A stretch of DNA of 64,000 nucleotides from Lithospermum erythrorhizon (GCA_019722365.1 JADFUC010000036.1:167423-231422), one strand, 5' to 3'; shown: positions 13,440-33,200, counted from the stretch's first letter. The notes: generated by a model from the letters alone, not told the origin. Translations and numbers: made by a program.

Positions 13440-15570
13440 TTATTATGCCCGCCAGACAATCAGGTATCAATTCACAATGTGTTGGTTAATGTGATTATCG
13501 GAACTTAGCGCTCACACCTGCAATTGCATATTACCAGTTCGGGTTCTCGATAATTAAGGGGTTGCGAGCAATTGCTAGATCTACTCATTAATCATATAAT
13601 AATAGTAATTGGTCAAGTTATTATTATTATACAACTTACTATTATCTGGAGCCTAGAAGGTCAAGCACATACAAATGGACACGTTGAATTATATTTGCAT
13701 GAAATTAAACTATATTTGGCAATTGGAGTTGATTTAATCAACGAATATTTTATTTGAGAATTTTACATTGATAATGTAAAATATAAATAAAGTTAAATAA
13801 CATTAATCTCATCAATTAAAATTTAAGCAACGTATCAAGCCAATTTTAAAGTTAGGAATGTTGTAATCATCTCGGGCACACCGCGATGGCAAAAGCAGTT
13901 ACAGTTGCACTTTGATATGACAACGGATCATGTCGTTGATTTCACTAACGCCGCTGGCTGCATGATCACCCAAAGTAACTATTTGGTTTAATTGCATGCT
14001 TAACCGGTTTGTCTGAGATGTCGCAGCATCCTCAGTACGCTTAGCGACACAACAATATGTAGTTTCAGAATCGGGTTGGTAACCTACTATTGTGCCGGAT
14101 TCAAACATACGCGTTGTTGCCGCTTGAATCGGGCATAATAGACTTTGGTACCTTTGCATATTACTTACATAATTGGTTGATAACCTACTATTATACTTCT
14201 GATTCAAAATGTATGTGTTGTCAGCTGCTTATTCAAGATAATGGATTCGATAATCTTTGTACATTTTGTGATATTTCAAGGATGGTATTACATTTACAAT
14301 TTATTTTGTAAATATTTATGGATTCTTTTCGACTACACTTATTTTAAGTTGCATATTTCCTATTATGTTTGCATATTAAGTTTCATTTATTTATCACCAT
14401 TCATATCACAAACTAAACGCTGGACTTTATAATGTGAAATAAAACAAGATAAGGAGAAATCCGAATGACTTGTCGAACAAAGTGTTACGACGCTGATTCC
14501 TTCAACCCACGAATCGTTGTACGCTAATAGAGGATAAACTTTAAATGCCACAAATATTACCTTGATCCACCATGTCGATACGCTGCATGAACTTGGTTCA
14601 AGTGTACAAAGTCACACGATACGATCAAGGATACTAATTTTGATTCAATCAAAGCGTGATGACGCTTACGGCTAATTAATATGTCATATTGTTTCTTAGC
14701 CACCAAACAAGCCTTTAAATAATAAATAGTTTGATCTCTTTTATAACTCAATTCGAGAAAACTATTGAATGATCTTCGAATGTCAGGCATCTACATCTCA
14801 GATATTTTATTTGGTATTTAGTTTCTTAACACGATTTAACACGGTTCGCTTAATCGCGGATTTAAACAAAAGCTTACAGAAATCCAAATACAAAGTTATC
14901 TATTCGGTTCTCTATGTCACTTGTAAAGATGAGTGAACATGGAACTATAAGTTGAAGTTAATGATTCACTTCATTATTTCGAACTTCAAAGCATGGGAAA
15001 AGGCGGTTTTAAGTAACATTTGTGACTGAGCAGAGATTTGATTAAACCTCATATCTCAAATAATTTTATTGTCAAAGCCGTAATGTTCGCTAGGCTACCA
15101 AAGGTCGAGAACAATTAGTTTGACTCACATGATTTAATCATGAATATGAGCCAAGTATGGCAATACCAGAAGACAGGATACAAAGAAAGTTATCAAACTC
15201 TGCGGTAACGATAGACGACTGCTACTATAAAGAGCACACGCTTTAAATCCTCCATGAAGGTGGTTGTGGATTCTCATACTATTTTATTTTAATTCCTGTA
15301 AGAGTAGAAAATGAATACATGTTGACATACACGCTCTACACGTGACTCTCGATTAAGGAAACATTACTCTACTCTCTTTAAAAAGCGACACCTTGAACAA
15401 CAAACTATCGATAATATTCTATTTAGCATGACCTAACAAGACTCGAGTATAATCTTGAAAGCATTTAACTAGGTTCACTAGTCTAAATTAAGCCATGCTT
15501 ACATGCTTAATTAAAGATTCGAAATACAATGATACATCGAATTGATAAGCAGTATAACCACACGAGACGT
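13440..15570. other. Extra DNA inside the 5' LTR
   Basis: This stretch interrupts the LTR homology. Near 13655 it contains GAGCCTAGAAGGTCAAGCAC, close to GAGCCTAGAAGGTCACACAC at 31370, so both places may hold pieces of the same LTR family. Open frames here are below 105 codons and resemble no protein I know. 14060-14220 has a short internal near-repeat (GGTTGGTAACCTACTATTGT and GGTTGATAACCTACTATTAT). The class is unresolved. Confidence 0.45.
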
Positions 15571-16178
15571 TTCAGAATGGCATTCGTGTTCATACCATAT
15601 CCAAAGCTGTAGTATCAAGACTGCCCCTGCACTCTATCTAGGATACATATCCAAATCAAGACTCAAGCTCTGGCCATCTCGAGTCCATATAGAGTCAAGC
15701 CGTACTGTAAACGCCAAAGATACTGAGATAATCAGAATTAATAATAAAACCCAATCGATTTGATGAATCTTTTGTACTGTAGCATTTGGGTGGTTTTATT
15801 ATTTTTGGTGCGTATATAACTAACAAAATCTTTCTTCGTTATAAATCTCTAAGACACCCTAAGAGACTACATTCTACTCCTCGTCACTGTTGACTCAAAA
15901 ATGGTTCTAAGGGGCCTATCCAGACTTTTCACCATGTTCCAAAGAGTACTACAAGGCGTAGAGTTTCATAACAAGGAAGTTCCACAAATACACAGATTCA
16001 ACCTCGGGCGCCAGATTACCAACCACGCCAAATAAATCAAGCAACTTCCGGTGGCTTAGATACTGAACAGCTAGAGGATACAATACCAAGTCATGTTCAA
16101 GCATCTAGCCACTCTACGGCGGAGCAGAATTTTAAAGAGGAGTCTTATACCAACTCTTCCAGTTCCTATGTACAAGTC

Positions 16179-17570
16179 ATGATGACGTGCATTATAACTT
16201 TGGAGGAACAAGTAGCTTCCCTAACAAAGGTGATCGAAGACATGGCTAAGCAGATGCAGTTCCAAAATAAGGCACTATCCAACATGGCTAAAAGATTTGC
16301 ACTACGAGCAAAGACGAAGGGAAACAAAAAGCCAACATGACCCTGGCCTCCTCAAAAGGCGCTTAGCCCTTCCCATGAGTCACCGAACGTTTCTACCCAC
16401 CACATCAAGCCTCAAGCATGTCCAATCCAAGGACAACCAACAAAGGCGTGTGAAAAAACCACATGTATCTCTTGCTTGACGGGACCATACCACTGCCAAA
16501 TCAAGGAGTTTATATTGGGAGCAATCAAAAGACACTCAAGACTTGGGCACGGGGTTTCCCACCCTCTTATGTCAAAACCATACGTACCCTCAAGAGATGT
16601 GATAAGTCAGAGGATGCCTCGTGGCTACCAACCTCCAAAGTCTCCAACACTTCGATTTAAGTCGAACTTCAAAGCAAAGATATTACGCACTTCATAGAAA
16701 CATAACGCTGGAACAAGTGGAGATCACATGGTCAATCAGTCACCGCCACCGAAAGGGAACGCATTCGAAATGTACACCGAAATGAAACTTACTTCATAGT
16801 TGGGCACAGATGGAAAGCGAGTTCCTCAACCGCTTTTCAACACCCGCGCACCGTCAAGACGGTAGTAGTTAACTGTACGCTAAGTACTGTCAGAAGAACT
16901 GGGCCATATTTCATCAATGTGGGAGGAAATGTTTCGAATGCAAAATAGACTTTTCAGAAGTTCTACTATCAACATGCGCAGATACAAGGAATGTAAAGTA
17001 GCTGGATTCAGAAGATATCTCAAGTAAGGCATACTTCCTAAGACTCTTCGAGTCAGCTCAATTGTGAGTTTATGACATGGAGTTGACCATAGGGGCCGCT
17101 AACAAAGGAAGCGGTACGGGTACATCATCACACTCTACAATGCCCACCTGAAGACGTAGCTCAAAATCCGCATAAAGAAAGACAGACATGCCACAACCTC
17201 CAGGTCAACAAAGTTCTCCACCAAAACCAAAAAGAACACAAGCGAGATACTAACTTTGGAAGTAGGATTCATTCCAACGCCGAAAAGAGATGCAACCAAA
17301 ACATCATTTTGACCTTTACACCCCGCGATTTCGAGGAGTCGCTAAAGGAAAACCAGAGTTTTCCTGAAACCAGTTTGTGGCTACGAGGAAGCCACTTAAG
17401 CACCGAGCCAAATTTTTGCAAGTATCACCGCTGCACTTGACATCCCACCAAAGAAGTTTCCACATTCAAGACAAAGTGATTTAGCTTAGTACGCCGTGGA
17501 ACTATATTCCTTGAAGAAGACAAGGTCACTACAAATCATGTGACTTCAGAGCAAAAAACAATGTTAATTT
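16179..17570 (+). pseudogene. Gag-like remnant of the LTR element
   Basis: A 52-codon frame starting at 16179 reads LEEQVASLTKVIEDMAKQM and continues to KALSNMAKRF. This is the heptad-like segment found in gag proteins of many plant Ty3/gypsy elements. Around 17412-17470 the text FCKYHR, followed by a HPTK piece, matches the conserved CKYHR..SHP..KCF block. EEDKVTTNHV near 17510-17540 matches the acidic segment that follows it in relatives. The frames are interrupted by stops and shifts, so no functional gag is encoded. The assignment rests on recognised motifs, not on a search. Confidence 0.6.
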
Positions 17571-18122
17571 CGACAAAAAAGAAGATCATGGAGAAGTTAT
17601 CTAGATAACTCTCATGGCAAAAACTCACAAGCTTCATATTACATGAGGAAGTCGGGGCTGTTAATGAAAGCGCACTGTGCTGTTCTCAAATTCCTCATCC
17701 AAACTAGAAGATGTTGCAACAAAATAGATGGGTAGTAAAGATCAATCACCAACCAATTGGAACATCACAAACTGATCTTCCGTAAGTCGGGGAAAACAAA
17801 GAAAACAAAAGGACGGGTCTTTAGAAGATTGGGGGTAACAAGCCAAGCAAATAGCATCTGCAATCCGGCCGACACAACAAATCCACACAGCTTCCCACTA
17901 CGCATCGTAATCAGCGGCGATCAACATAATTTATCTGAATAAGGTAATACATTGGGCTTGCATGCAAAGTACGGACATCGTTGAAAGGCCAAAACCTCTA
18001 CAAAGAAAAATAGAGCAACCATCAAGACAACTCTCAAGCATTCAACACGGGCCGGCTAAAGTCATCAAAATATGCCACGCTTCCTAGATGTATTTATTCA
18101 TGCTCCTTCACAGACTAAATGG

Positions 18123-18300
18123 TTTTCCATCTTCCTTGATACAGAATAAACTTTCACTCTCCTAGGTATTCAACCGCTCTTCATCCTCCCCGAGCATGGT
18201 ATCAATCGCCTCCATTCTCCTCGAGCACGAGAATAGTCCTGCTTCCATTCTCCTTGATAGAGAATAACCCGTCTCCATGCTCCTTGATACGAGCCTAAAA
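18123..18300. repeat. Imperfect minisatellite, ~31-bp unit
   Basis: Units such as CTCCATTCTCCTCGAGCAC (18210), TTCCATTCTCCTTGATAGAG (about 18243) and CTCCATGCTCCTTGATACGA (about 18272) repeat every 30-32 bases; more diverged copies lie from about 18123. It sits in the untranslated region upstream of the 3' LTR, a place where gypsy elements of the Tat type often carry subrepeats. Confidence 0.7.
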
Positions 18301-18849
18301 TGTCTATTATCTTACCCACAAACTCCTTTGGCGGTAGTATAAACACCTTGCCCGACATCAAATTCTTACCCCATATTTTAAAAATTGAAAAGCTAAACAT
18401 GTTGTCAGACCGTAAGCTTATGGATTAATTTATTATGACATAAATTCATGATCAAATTCTATCAATGGGAATTAAATTTCTACACACACTCGAAGGATCA
18501 TAAATTAATAAAGTTCAAGATCAAGCATCAACATTTACATTAAATTCATGTCGGATACATTCAAGAGTTAAGAAAATTAATTTTCAAGTACTAGAAATTA
18601 ATTATTCTATCAACAGATTCTGACAATGTCCATAAACGCATGCCAATAAATCTCAACATATCATTAGTCGCCGTAAAATCCATCAAAATACAAGGCATCC
18701 GACATTATGTAGTTAGATAAATACAAGCGCGAGATAAATGATAATCACATTAAATGAAATCTACAATTCAAATGGATATGCTTCAAATACAAGAACTGTC
18801 AGGCTCGAACACCGACACCTCCCACGTACCGGCACGCTCGAGGGGCATT

Positions 18850-20299
18850 TGTAGACAAGAAAATTTAATTAATTAAATTATGCAACCCCTAATTTAAGCA
18901 GGCCTAATACTCAATTAATTAAAGGCCAATCTCCATGTGACATGCTGACAGTACTGACGAGCCTCCAATTAAACCGCATTACTAAAATTACATCTCTCGA
19001 TATTTTAGCCAATTGAATAATTAAAGCCAAGTGAACAGTTTTATCATTTATTAAAACCACTACACACCACATACGATGCTGTATCAAAATGTAGCCCAAT
19101 AAATCGGTAAGAACCCAATAAAAATAGAGTCTTTCTGACAAACTGCTCAAAAATGACAATCCGATAAAAAATAAAGGGACTAGATTAATATCTTTATCTA
19201 TGGAAGAAAAAACAAAGGCGGTGCCGCATATTCTTGTTGTCGTGATTTCCAAACAAAATTATTAATAGTATTTTAATATTTTTCTCGACTAGCCCACATC
19301 ACGCCAATAAAATAAATGATCAATAATCGAGATCGATCCACCAAGCATTTGATCAACCAATCGTTGTGCTCGAAAGTATATAAATACCCCATTTATCCCC
19401 GGGTGAAAAGTGGGTGCTCACATATCTAGAAATTCAAGGCAAAATCGTGGAAAGCTGTAAAAGCTCCCAAGAAGCTCAAGATACAGCTTTTAACACAACC
19501 CCCAAGTCAAGATTCAGTGAAAGACAACCCCCAAAAGTTCGGGAAGATACAAAGGCCACAACTCTCAAGATCTCAAAGGGAATAAGGAGTCGAGCTACCC
19601 ACTCAAGACTCAAATCGCTCGTAGAGACACGCAAGTCCCTATAACAAATGCATGGGTAAGAACAAACTGCCGGGGTCTCGCCTACATCCAAAGATCGTGC
19701 ACAGTATTTGTGCCTCAGGCTTAGAACCCAACCCTGAAGCTACAAGGTTCATCAAATTTAAGATACGCTAAAGTTCTCCCGACTAATTCAAATTGGCCAC
19801 ACGAAAAACAAGTCATGAAGATCCGAAATGGTGACCATATCCAAGTCCCATAAATCCAAGCCAGCAGGCGGCCTCGCAGACACATCTAAGAAGTACCCGC
19901 TACACCATTCAGTTTGAGGACAAAAGAAGGGTCAAGCAGAGACCATCCAAATTTCCATATCGTGTATGGCCTGCTAATACACCAATACCCAAATCAAAGA
20001 TGTCTGTACAACAAATACCTAATATCTCAGCGATCAAAGTTCACCAGCATCAAGCTTCACAACCACATTTTATCATGCCTAAAGGCATCCTGGGCTTGAC
20101 CATATCCAAAGCCGAGACTCAAGACTGCCCCTGCGCCTGGCCCAAAGACACATATCCAAATCAAGACCCCGTCTCTCATCAAAGATAATGCCGAGATAAC
20201 TAGACCGATAATAAACTCAATAAATTTAATAAATCTCTGTAAAGAGTTTTATTATTTTCGGTAAGTATATAAACAATAAAATCTATCTTTCTCGTTACA
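18850..20299 (+). repeat. 3' LTR
   Basis: 1450 bp, beginning TGTAGACA and ending TTACA, preceded by CTCGAGGGGCATT. It contains the CCAATCG and TATATAAATACCCC promoter motifs near 19355-19390, and ends in the same AT-rich, AAAATCT-containing tail as the 5' LTR. Confidence 0.85.
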
Positions 20300-20304
20300 G
20301 GTTA
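20300..20304. repeat. Target-site duplication, right copy
   Basis: GGTTA directly after the 3' LTR; identical to 12725-12729. Confidence 0.8.
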
Positions 20305-22880
20305 TTGTTACAGAGTTTGAATATGTAAGCTAAAGTGCTAAACTTTTTAAAAATTTAAAGTTTCATATTAATAAGGAGTATAATTTTTTCTCCATTGAAA
20401 TTAGAACTCATTTGATTTGCCTTGTTAAGTGTTCTAGTAAATTACATTTTAGATCTCGGAATTGAAAGTCATAACTCCAATAAAATTAGCTAAATCTTTG
20501 CTCAATGATAAAATAACATTGAGCCATCGTCATACACCACGAAAAAAAGTCAGACGTTGCTCGGGGTATCGTCACGATATATTTTTTTTTTTTTATCTTT
20601 TTAAAAAATCTATAGCCTCCTAACCATTAAATTTATTCGATATATTCTCATATATCGTCACTCCATATTAGATTATTTGCAAATCACACCAATTACCATT
20701 TTACTACTAGAACTATTATTTTGATTCCCTCTCCCTACACATATATTATAAGCAAGGAGCTTATATAGTTACATATAGTTGGATCATTCTATAAATAAAA
20801 TATTTGATCATGAAGTATTTCACATAGGTGCCAGTTAAGTATTTGGGGAAGATTATTTCAAAAGTTTCTTTTCATTAACTAATACATATCAGACGCACGT
20901 TTGTGGAGATTTGCATCATTTATTTGAATTAAGGTAAAAGTACAATTATACCCTTTATAAGCACCATACTTACTAAATTTTGTAAGCTCCTAAACTGGAC
21001 TCAACGGTCACCCTACACATCACGCATTACTTCTACCGACACATTAAAGTAATCAAATCGACCGAACCAGACCGAAAATAACCGAAATTTTTGGAACCGA
21101 TCTAAACCGAACCGATTTAGGTTCGAAGGCCAGAACTGAACTGATGAGTCTTTGAAATAACCGAACCAACAAGTAATGTATTTCTAAATTTGCGAAGATT
21201 TTTTCAATTTTCATTTATTATCATTTTAAAATTCAGAAGATTTCACAGCAGATATCAGAAGAAGCGGAAATTTATATTTAGTTGCGTCACATTTGTGATA
21301 ACGAATAAAAATATATATAAATCTTTCTAAACTAATAATAGAGAATTCAAAGATATAAAAAGTAATTTCAGATATTTTATCAATGTAATAATTATATAAT
21401 TAATCTAAAAAGTAGCTTCATTTAAATTACACGACAATTTAGTCTAGAGTTAATTTGAAAGTTCAAGACACATGCTAAAAATTGTCTCAAAATCTAAATT
21501 TAAACCGAACCAATGAACCGACGGGAACCCATAGGATCGAAACTGACGGAATCGAACCGATTTAGTATTTCACCTTGAGAGAATCGACGAAATAAATTCA
21601 GTTTTTGGCTCAAACCGAACCGGTCCGCACACACCCCTACCGTGACATCACCTCTTTTCGATTGATCTTACCTAACTGCATTCCCCACCCCCCTATAAAG
21701 TTTTTTATGAGCACCGTACCTCCTTATAAACTTAAGGATGTTTAATACCCCTTTATAAACTTATAAATCAACCACCATACTCAATTGTCGTTAACTAACC
21801 CTTAAATATAACTAACGGAATGAGAAAAGACATAATTTTACATCAAAATATTCCAAATTTTTTAATTGTCTCGAGTCATATATTAATGTGAGATATGATA
21901 ATATTTAGGTAATAAGGAGAAAATTATAAAATTCTTAATTGCCTCAAGTCTTGACTTTTGGATAAATTAAAATTAGTATCTATTATCTATATAACTTTTA
22001 TAAGTGTCAACACAAACTATATATATATCAATGTATTAAATTTGGCAAAAAAAATTGTATATGAAGATTATTTAGTTTATAATTAATTTTAGTATGCATA
22101 AACACAAACACACACATTAACAATATTAAAATGTCATAATTAATTAATAATAATTAAATTTTTTGTATATGAAGATTATTTATTTATAATTAATTTCATA
22201 GTTTATATATCAATAATGATATTCACTAATAATATTAAAATGTCATAATTAATTAATAATAATATGTATCAGTAGTAAGTACCGTGCTTACAAAATTTTT
22301 TGTAAACAAAGACGTCGGACTCGCATTGACGGTTACATCATCTCTACTCATTTAACAAAATACTTTCCTTCTAAATAATAATATAATTTAGAATATAAAT
22401 TGAGACGGAGGGAGTATAATTTATACTTAGTCAGCTTTTTATTCATTAACGATCACACCTAACAAAAGGTATATAACAATTTACACTTCACTTTTACTAG
22501 TAGGAGCGAGTCTCCTAGAATAAATTGAGAAGATATATAAAAAGCATGTTGTTCTAATTAAGGAGAAAACATAAATGATTATCTAATAATAAAATTTACA
22601 AAATAAATAAGAAAAAATATAGCATAACATGTCATTTTTAAAAAAATTTAACGTAAAATTATTTTAAAAGTCTCCTGACGGCCAATTTCTCATCTTAATA
22701 TCATTTTTGAAAAAGTTGATGTAAAATAACAATCAAAATTTGAAATGTAAAAATGATTTACCAAAGTTTAATGACCCCAACCCCCTGCTTTCTTCCTCTT
22801 CTAATACATCTTCCTTCATCCCATCCCACAATTTACCACTATAATACCATTCCTTTATAAGCAATAATCCAATCACAAGC
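20305..22880. other. Spacer with MITE-like debris
   Basis: No gene is recognised. 21060-21640 is filled with CCGAACC/GGTTCGG motifs at both ends (for example AAACCGAACCGATTTAGG near 21105 and CAAACCGAACCGGTCCGCAC near 21611), a pattern seen in non-autonomous DNA elements, but I could not pair its termini. GAGACGGAGGGAGTA near 22402-22416 is a lone Stowaway-type terminus. Related phrases 'aagcaccatactta' (20960) and 'aagtaccgtgcttac' (22278) bracket the region. Confidence 0.4.
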
Positions 22881-22882
22881 TC

Positions 22883-22894
22883 TATATATATATA
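22883..22894 (+). promoter_or_regulatory. Probable TATA box of the PFA-DSP gene
   Basis: TATATATATATA about 70-80 bases upstream of the ATG at 22965, with CCAATCAC at 22868 as a possible CCAAT element. The position suits a short 5' leader. Confidence 0.55.
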
Positions 22895-22964
22895 CCCAAA
22901 ATAGCATTTTCCATATCACAAACTCCATTCATCATTTTATGTCAAAGTTGCAATAATCTTTGCC

Positions 22965-25482
<2,518 letters not shown>

Positions 25483-26354
25483 AGTGGAGGTTCGAAGAAA
25501 CTTCGGTTCCTTCCCTCAATGAATCGATAAAGTGAAGAAGTGATGATTCGTAGAAATGCATTCTCAGGAGGAGTGCTTTTTATTTGCAAGCAAGATAATA
25601 AAAAATCATGTATAAGCAGTTCTACTTAACTGCCTTAATCATTTCGATAGATGGTGCTTCTTTCATTTATTTGAGATGATTGGTTTCAGCATTAGATATA
25701 AATGAACTACCAGTAGAAATAGACTCAGATTTCATGTAATGTAGAACTGGCAAGTGACATTTAAACAATTGATATAAAAGATTGTTTGAAGTATTGTTGT
25801 GTGTTCCTATTCTCTCATTCAGTAGTTCGTGAACGATGCTAAGAAGTTCAACTTCATATTTATCTCTGCAGGTTTCGATGTTTCTTCATCGCAGGGAATA
25901 CTTTGGCATAATCAAGGCTTCCCATACATTTTATCTCTTGTTGTTTAGGTTTTACATACAGTTCCTCTTATGCTAGTGTTACTGTCCACACCTTCAATAA
26001 AAACTTGTATTTGAACCCATAATGAAGTAAATGCACAAATTGAGATGATGATGTTAAATGATGAGGGTGACGAAGGTTTCTAGTAGTGAATTGCGATGAA
26101 CAAGTAAAATAATTATTCGTTAAAACTATTAATGGCGCATTTATAATGTTTTACAGTGTATTTCCACATCCTTGGTGCACTCCTTATTCAATGATGGAAA
26201 CAATCCATTCGTTTTGAATAGACTATACGAAGGCCAATGTGCTTTGATCCGTATCTCATGTGATCGGACCAAGCCACATAGGTCGAAAACAATGAAAGCA
26301 AATGTGAGAATGAAGACACTTGAAACTCGAAAGCATCTGGCTTGTTACAGCATT
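25483..26354. other. Convergent 3' ends of PFA-DSP and MDHAR
   Basis: About 870 bases separate the two stop codons. The stretch is AT-rich with no further gene and presumably holds both 3' untranslated regions and polyadenylation sites; exact sites cannot be fixed. Confidence 0.5.
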
Positions 26355-30052
<3,698 letters not shown>

Positions 30053-30213
30053 TGATTTTGTTATAATGTTGTAAAAAATTTGAATTAATACAAATGTGAT
30101 CTGATGTTTTTGTTTGTAATAAAGAGAAGAAGAAATGTATATTTTGACCATATAACTGATGTGATTGGTTGACTTTGTAGTTTGATTAAATGTCGGCATC
30201 AATGGTTGACTAA

Positions 30214-30219
30214 CACGTG
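30214..30219 (-). promoter_or_regulatory. G-box/ABRE-like element upstream of MDHAR
   Basis: ACACGTGG spans CACGTG at 30214-30219, about 162 bases upstream of the MDHAR ATG. Two GGTTGACT (W-box core, plus strand) copies lie at about 30169 and 30204, and an ATTGG CCAAT-box sits at 30162-30166 on the complement. This fits a stress-responsive promoter, but function is inferred from motifs only. Confidence 0.45.
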
Positions 30220-33200
30220 GACATTAGCGAGTTATACTTCGAAATAGTACTAATTGGAGTCAGATACATTGTTCGTTTTCACTTCACACGGAGTTTTGAC
30301 TTTTTCTTATTTCCTGCAAAAATGGTGTGCATCAGTTTAAGAGAATTTTTCACTATCTTGATTATCAACTCCTAGGAAAATTTGCACAATTGGAGGACAT
30401 GTTTACCAATTACCACTAGTTTTGTTTCTTTGGTATAAAGCATTCGGATAGAGGTGTAGATAGAATAGAGTTTGTCGAATGAAATGAAGTCGAAGTTTAA
30501 ACTGAGAAATTTTAGTTTGGCTCAATTAATTGACAAGCTGAACGAATCCAAATTTCGAAATTAACTCACTTAACCAAAATCTTATTCGAAACCTTATATA
30601 TAATTACTAAACATTATTTTGCAATATGATTCATTAAATATTGCATTCTAATAAGGGAAAGGGAAGTCATTATATATATATAGATGCAACATGAATTAGA
30701 AGGTGTACTAATTTAGTTTATATATAATAGTAATAAACCGAGTCAAACGGTAAGTCAGTCAGTCGCTGAATTTAAACTTAAGCGAAGCTGTGACGAAGTC
30801 GACTCATTTACGATCGAGCCGATCTCGACCCTCTGCTCTCCGGAGCCAAATCGAGAAAATGGATATAGATTGGCTCATGCATATGGATATAGGTTGGCTC
30901 ATGCATAACTCTACTTTGAAGTTAAACATCTCCAAATATCATGAATATTGCAAAACCTATAATAAGATTACACGTGATCCCCACCCCTCCCCCCCGCTTA
31001 TGAAACTTAACACAAAAAACGAGCGCAAGATACAATAATGATATTTTTATGTCATATGAATATTCATGTAGATATATGTAGGTGTTTTGACAACTTACAA
31101 CGCCTTTGTTTCGGGTAAAAATGACACAGATTGTAATGTTGAATTCAATGCATATTGCATTTAGTTATTATGTTCTTTAATGATTGTGAAATCGATCATT
31201 TTGTTGTATAAATGGATTACGTAAATATAAAGCTCAAATGAAGTATGAGTTTACTTATTGGTTCTCACGTTAATATTAGGGGTTATGATGGATTGCTAGA
31301 TTTTAACATTAATCAAGTACAATTATATCGGGTCAAGATTAATTATATTACGGCTAATATTATATGAGCCTAGAAGGTCACACACGTACAGTGATGTCAG
31401 ATTTCATTTTATCTCGGATAAAATAAAATTGCACTTGCTAAAAGTGGTTCGTGTTGTTCAAACTATGATGAAGATGTCCACAATCATGGCGAATATCTTT
31501 GTTCAAAGTTAAGAAGTTCTAGTTCATGATAAGAATAAGTCATAAGATAGAATTGGACTAGGACTTGTATTTAGAGTTAATATAGGATTAAACTATTATG
31601 ACTATAAATACGTAATTAACATGATAAACTAATACACACACAAGAGTGTTTCATGAGAATATTACATATTATTATCATCAAAACACAAAATCTCTCTCCA
31701 CGCGCAGTTACGAAACCCCCCCACTCCTCTCTCTACCCTCACCAAACATACCCTACTGAAGGTTTTGTTTTCTTCCTCCTCAATTGTCCCAAGTTTGTGC
31801 AAACCGCAAGTGGGGCTGTGATCTGAAGCTTTTGGTGCGACTTCGCTGTAGGCACAACATTTCCGAGTATTTTGATCAAGTTTTAAAGTTTTCAAACCGA
31901 AGAATTGTTGATGCAAAGCTCACGACATCAATGTAAGTTCCTATATTCTAGATTCGCAATATATAAAGTAGATCTTTGGCAATGCATGATTACGTTTATT
32001 GTTAGGCTAATCGAATAGCACACCTTCCTTCATTCTCACTTCGGAAAGATTTAACAACAGTATTTTATTATGATGACCTACAAAGGAATTGTAACCGCAA
32101 AGAAACCTTCTTTATAGAATATACCATTCTCCCTTTAATGAAAGAACTATAATAAGCACCTATTTTCGATTTATGCACTTGAAGAACAAACAATTATTAT
32201 TGTAATTATTCTTTATTATTATTTACAAATTAAGATTTTATGGACGAATAAACGTTGAAATTCGAAGTTATTAACCCTTTTTCATTTTCTTCATACTTCA
32301 AACCGAATATGTAGAGCAATTACCCCGTTCGACAGCACAATTTATAGTTATAATTTAAATTTGTGTGGGAAAGCATTTAGACTTGGGTCATCTCAAGTTA
32401 TTATACTTTCAATTTTCTAAAGTTTCAATACCAACAATTCAAATCTCATTCACAATCAGTGATTTGGAATATAATATTTTTGTAATATATCAATGTTTTT
32501 CATTTATACTATAATCAAGGGAAGCGAAATTCTTCAAATAAAATATTTTTCCTCGAACGCTTCGTGTCTTTCTAATTGTGAGTCTTAAATCAAATGTACT
32601 TTAATCAAATAATAAGTGGAGTATTGATTGATAGTATATCACAAAAATATTCTTTAATGAATCATCCATCGTTCTCTACTAAAACTGATGTAACACTTTC
32701 TTTGTATTCAATTGCTAAATATCATTCCCCAATAATTGACCTTTACAACTACTTGAATAAAAAATAGGTCTGATTAATCTAAGTGAGATATTTATTATAT
32801 CAACGAATTCAGTATGTTATTCTTAAACAAAATCAATAACTATAGGATTCAAATCTCATTGTAGGGAAAAGAGTTGAAAATTATTATAAAAATTTATTTA
32901 TGATGTTCTAATTAAACTTTTAAAATTATTCTGAAAAACTAAGAGAAATGAAAATAATAATTGAGAAGTACATATTACTAAAAAATAATGTCGAAATGAT
33001 TACACATCCAAATCCGAACATCATAATCTCATAAAATTGGTTGAAATCGAATCACAAAGATCTTTCCATATTCCAAATCTCCTCTTCTATCTCGCCATAG
33101 CACAACTACATATTATGATTATACATACTCCACATATCACAAACACAATAAACATTCAATTATTATTATAAACATATTGAATCTCCATAACAAAATAAAT

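Larger units (their letters stand above)
12730..15843 (+). repeat. 5' LTR, enlarged by an internal insertion
   Basis: Homology with the right LTR covers about 12730-13430 (U3 and promoter) and about 15580-15843 (the end, with CATATCCAAAGC, CAAGACTGCCCCTGC and ACATATCCAAATCAAGAC in common). The middle, about 13440-15570, has no clear counterpart. The copy is about 3.1 kb against 1.45 kb on the right. Confidence 0.8.
12730..20299 (+). mobile_element. LTR retrotransposon, Ty3/gypsy-like, gag remnants only
   Basis: Two related LTRs frame about 3.0 kb of internal DNA. The left LTR begins TGTAGAG at 12730 and the right begins TGTAGAC at 18850. Both continue with TTTAATTAATTAAATTATG and TTAATTAAAGG..CAATCTC. 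The right LTR ends CTCGTTACA at 20299. The 5 bp on each side are GGTTA. A purine-rich stretch (CTCGAGGGGCATT) sits directly before the right LTR, as expected for a polypurine tract on a plus-strand element. Gag-type remnants lie at 16179-17570. No protease, reverse transcriptase or integrase motif is visible, so it would depend on a relative for mobility. The LTRs have diverged considerably, so it is old. No clear primer-binding site remains. Confidence 0.85.

Noticed and set aside
31662..31916. 84-codon minus-strand frame
   Set aside because: It is antisense to the leader of a probable LTR fragment and has no recognisable domain.
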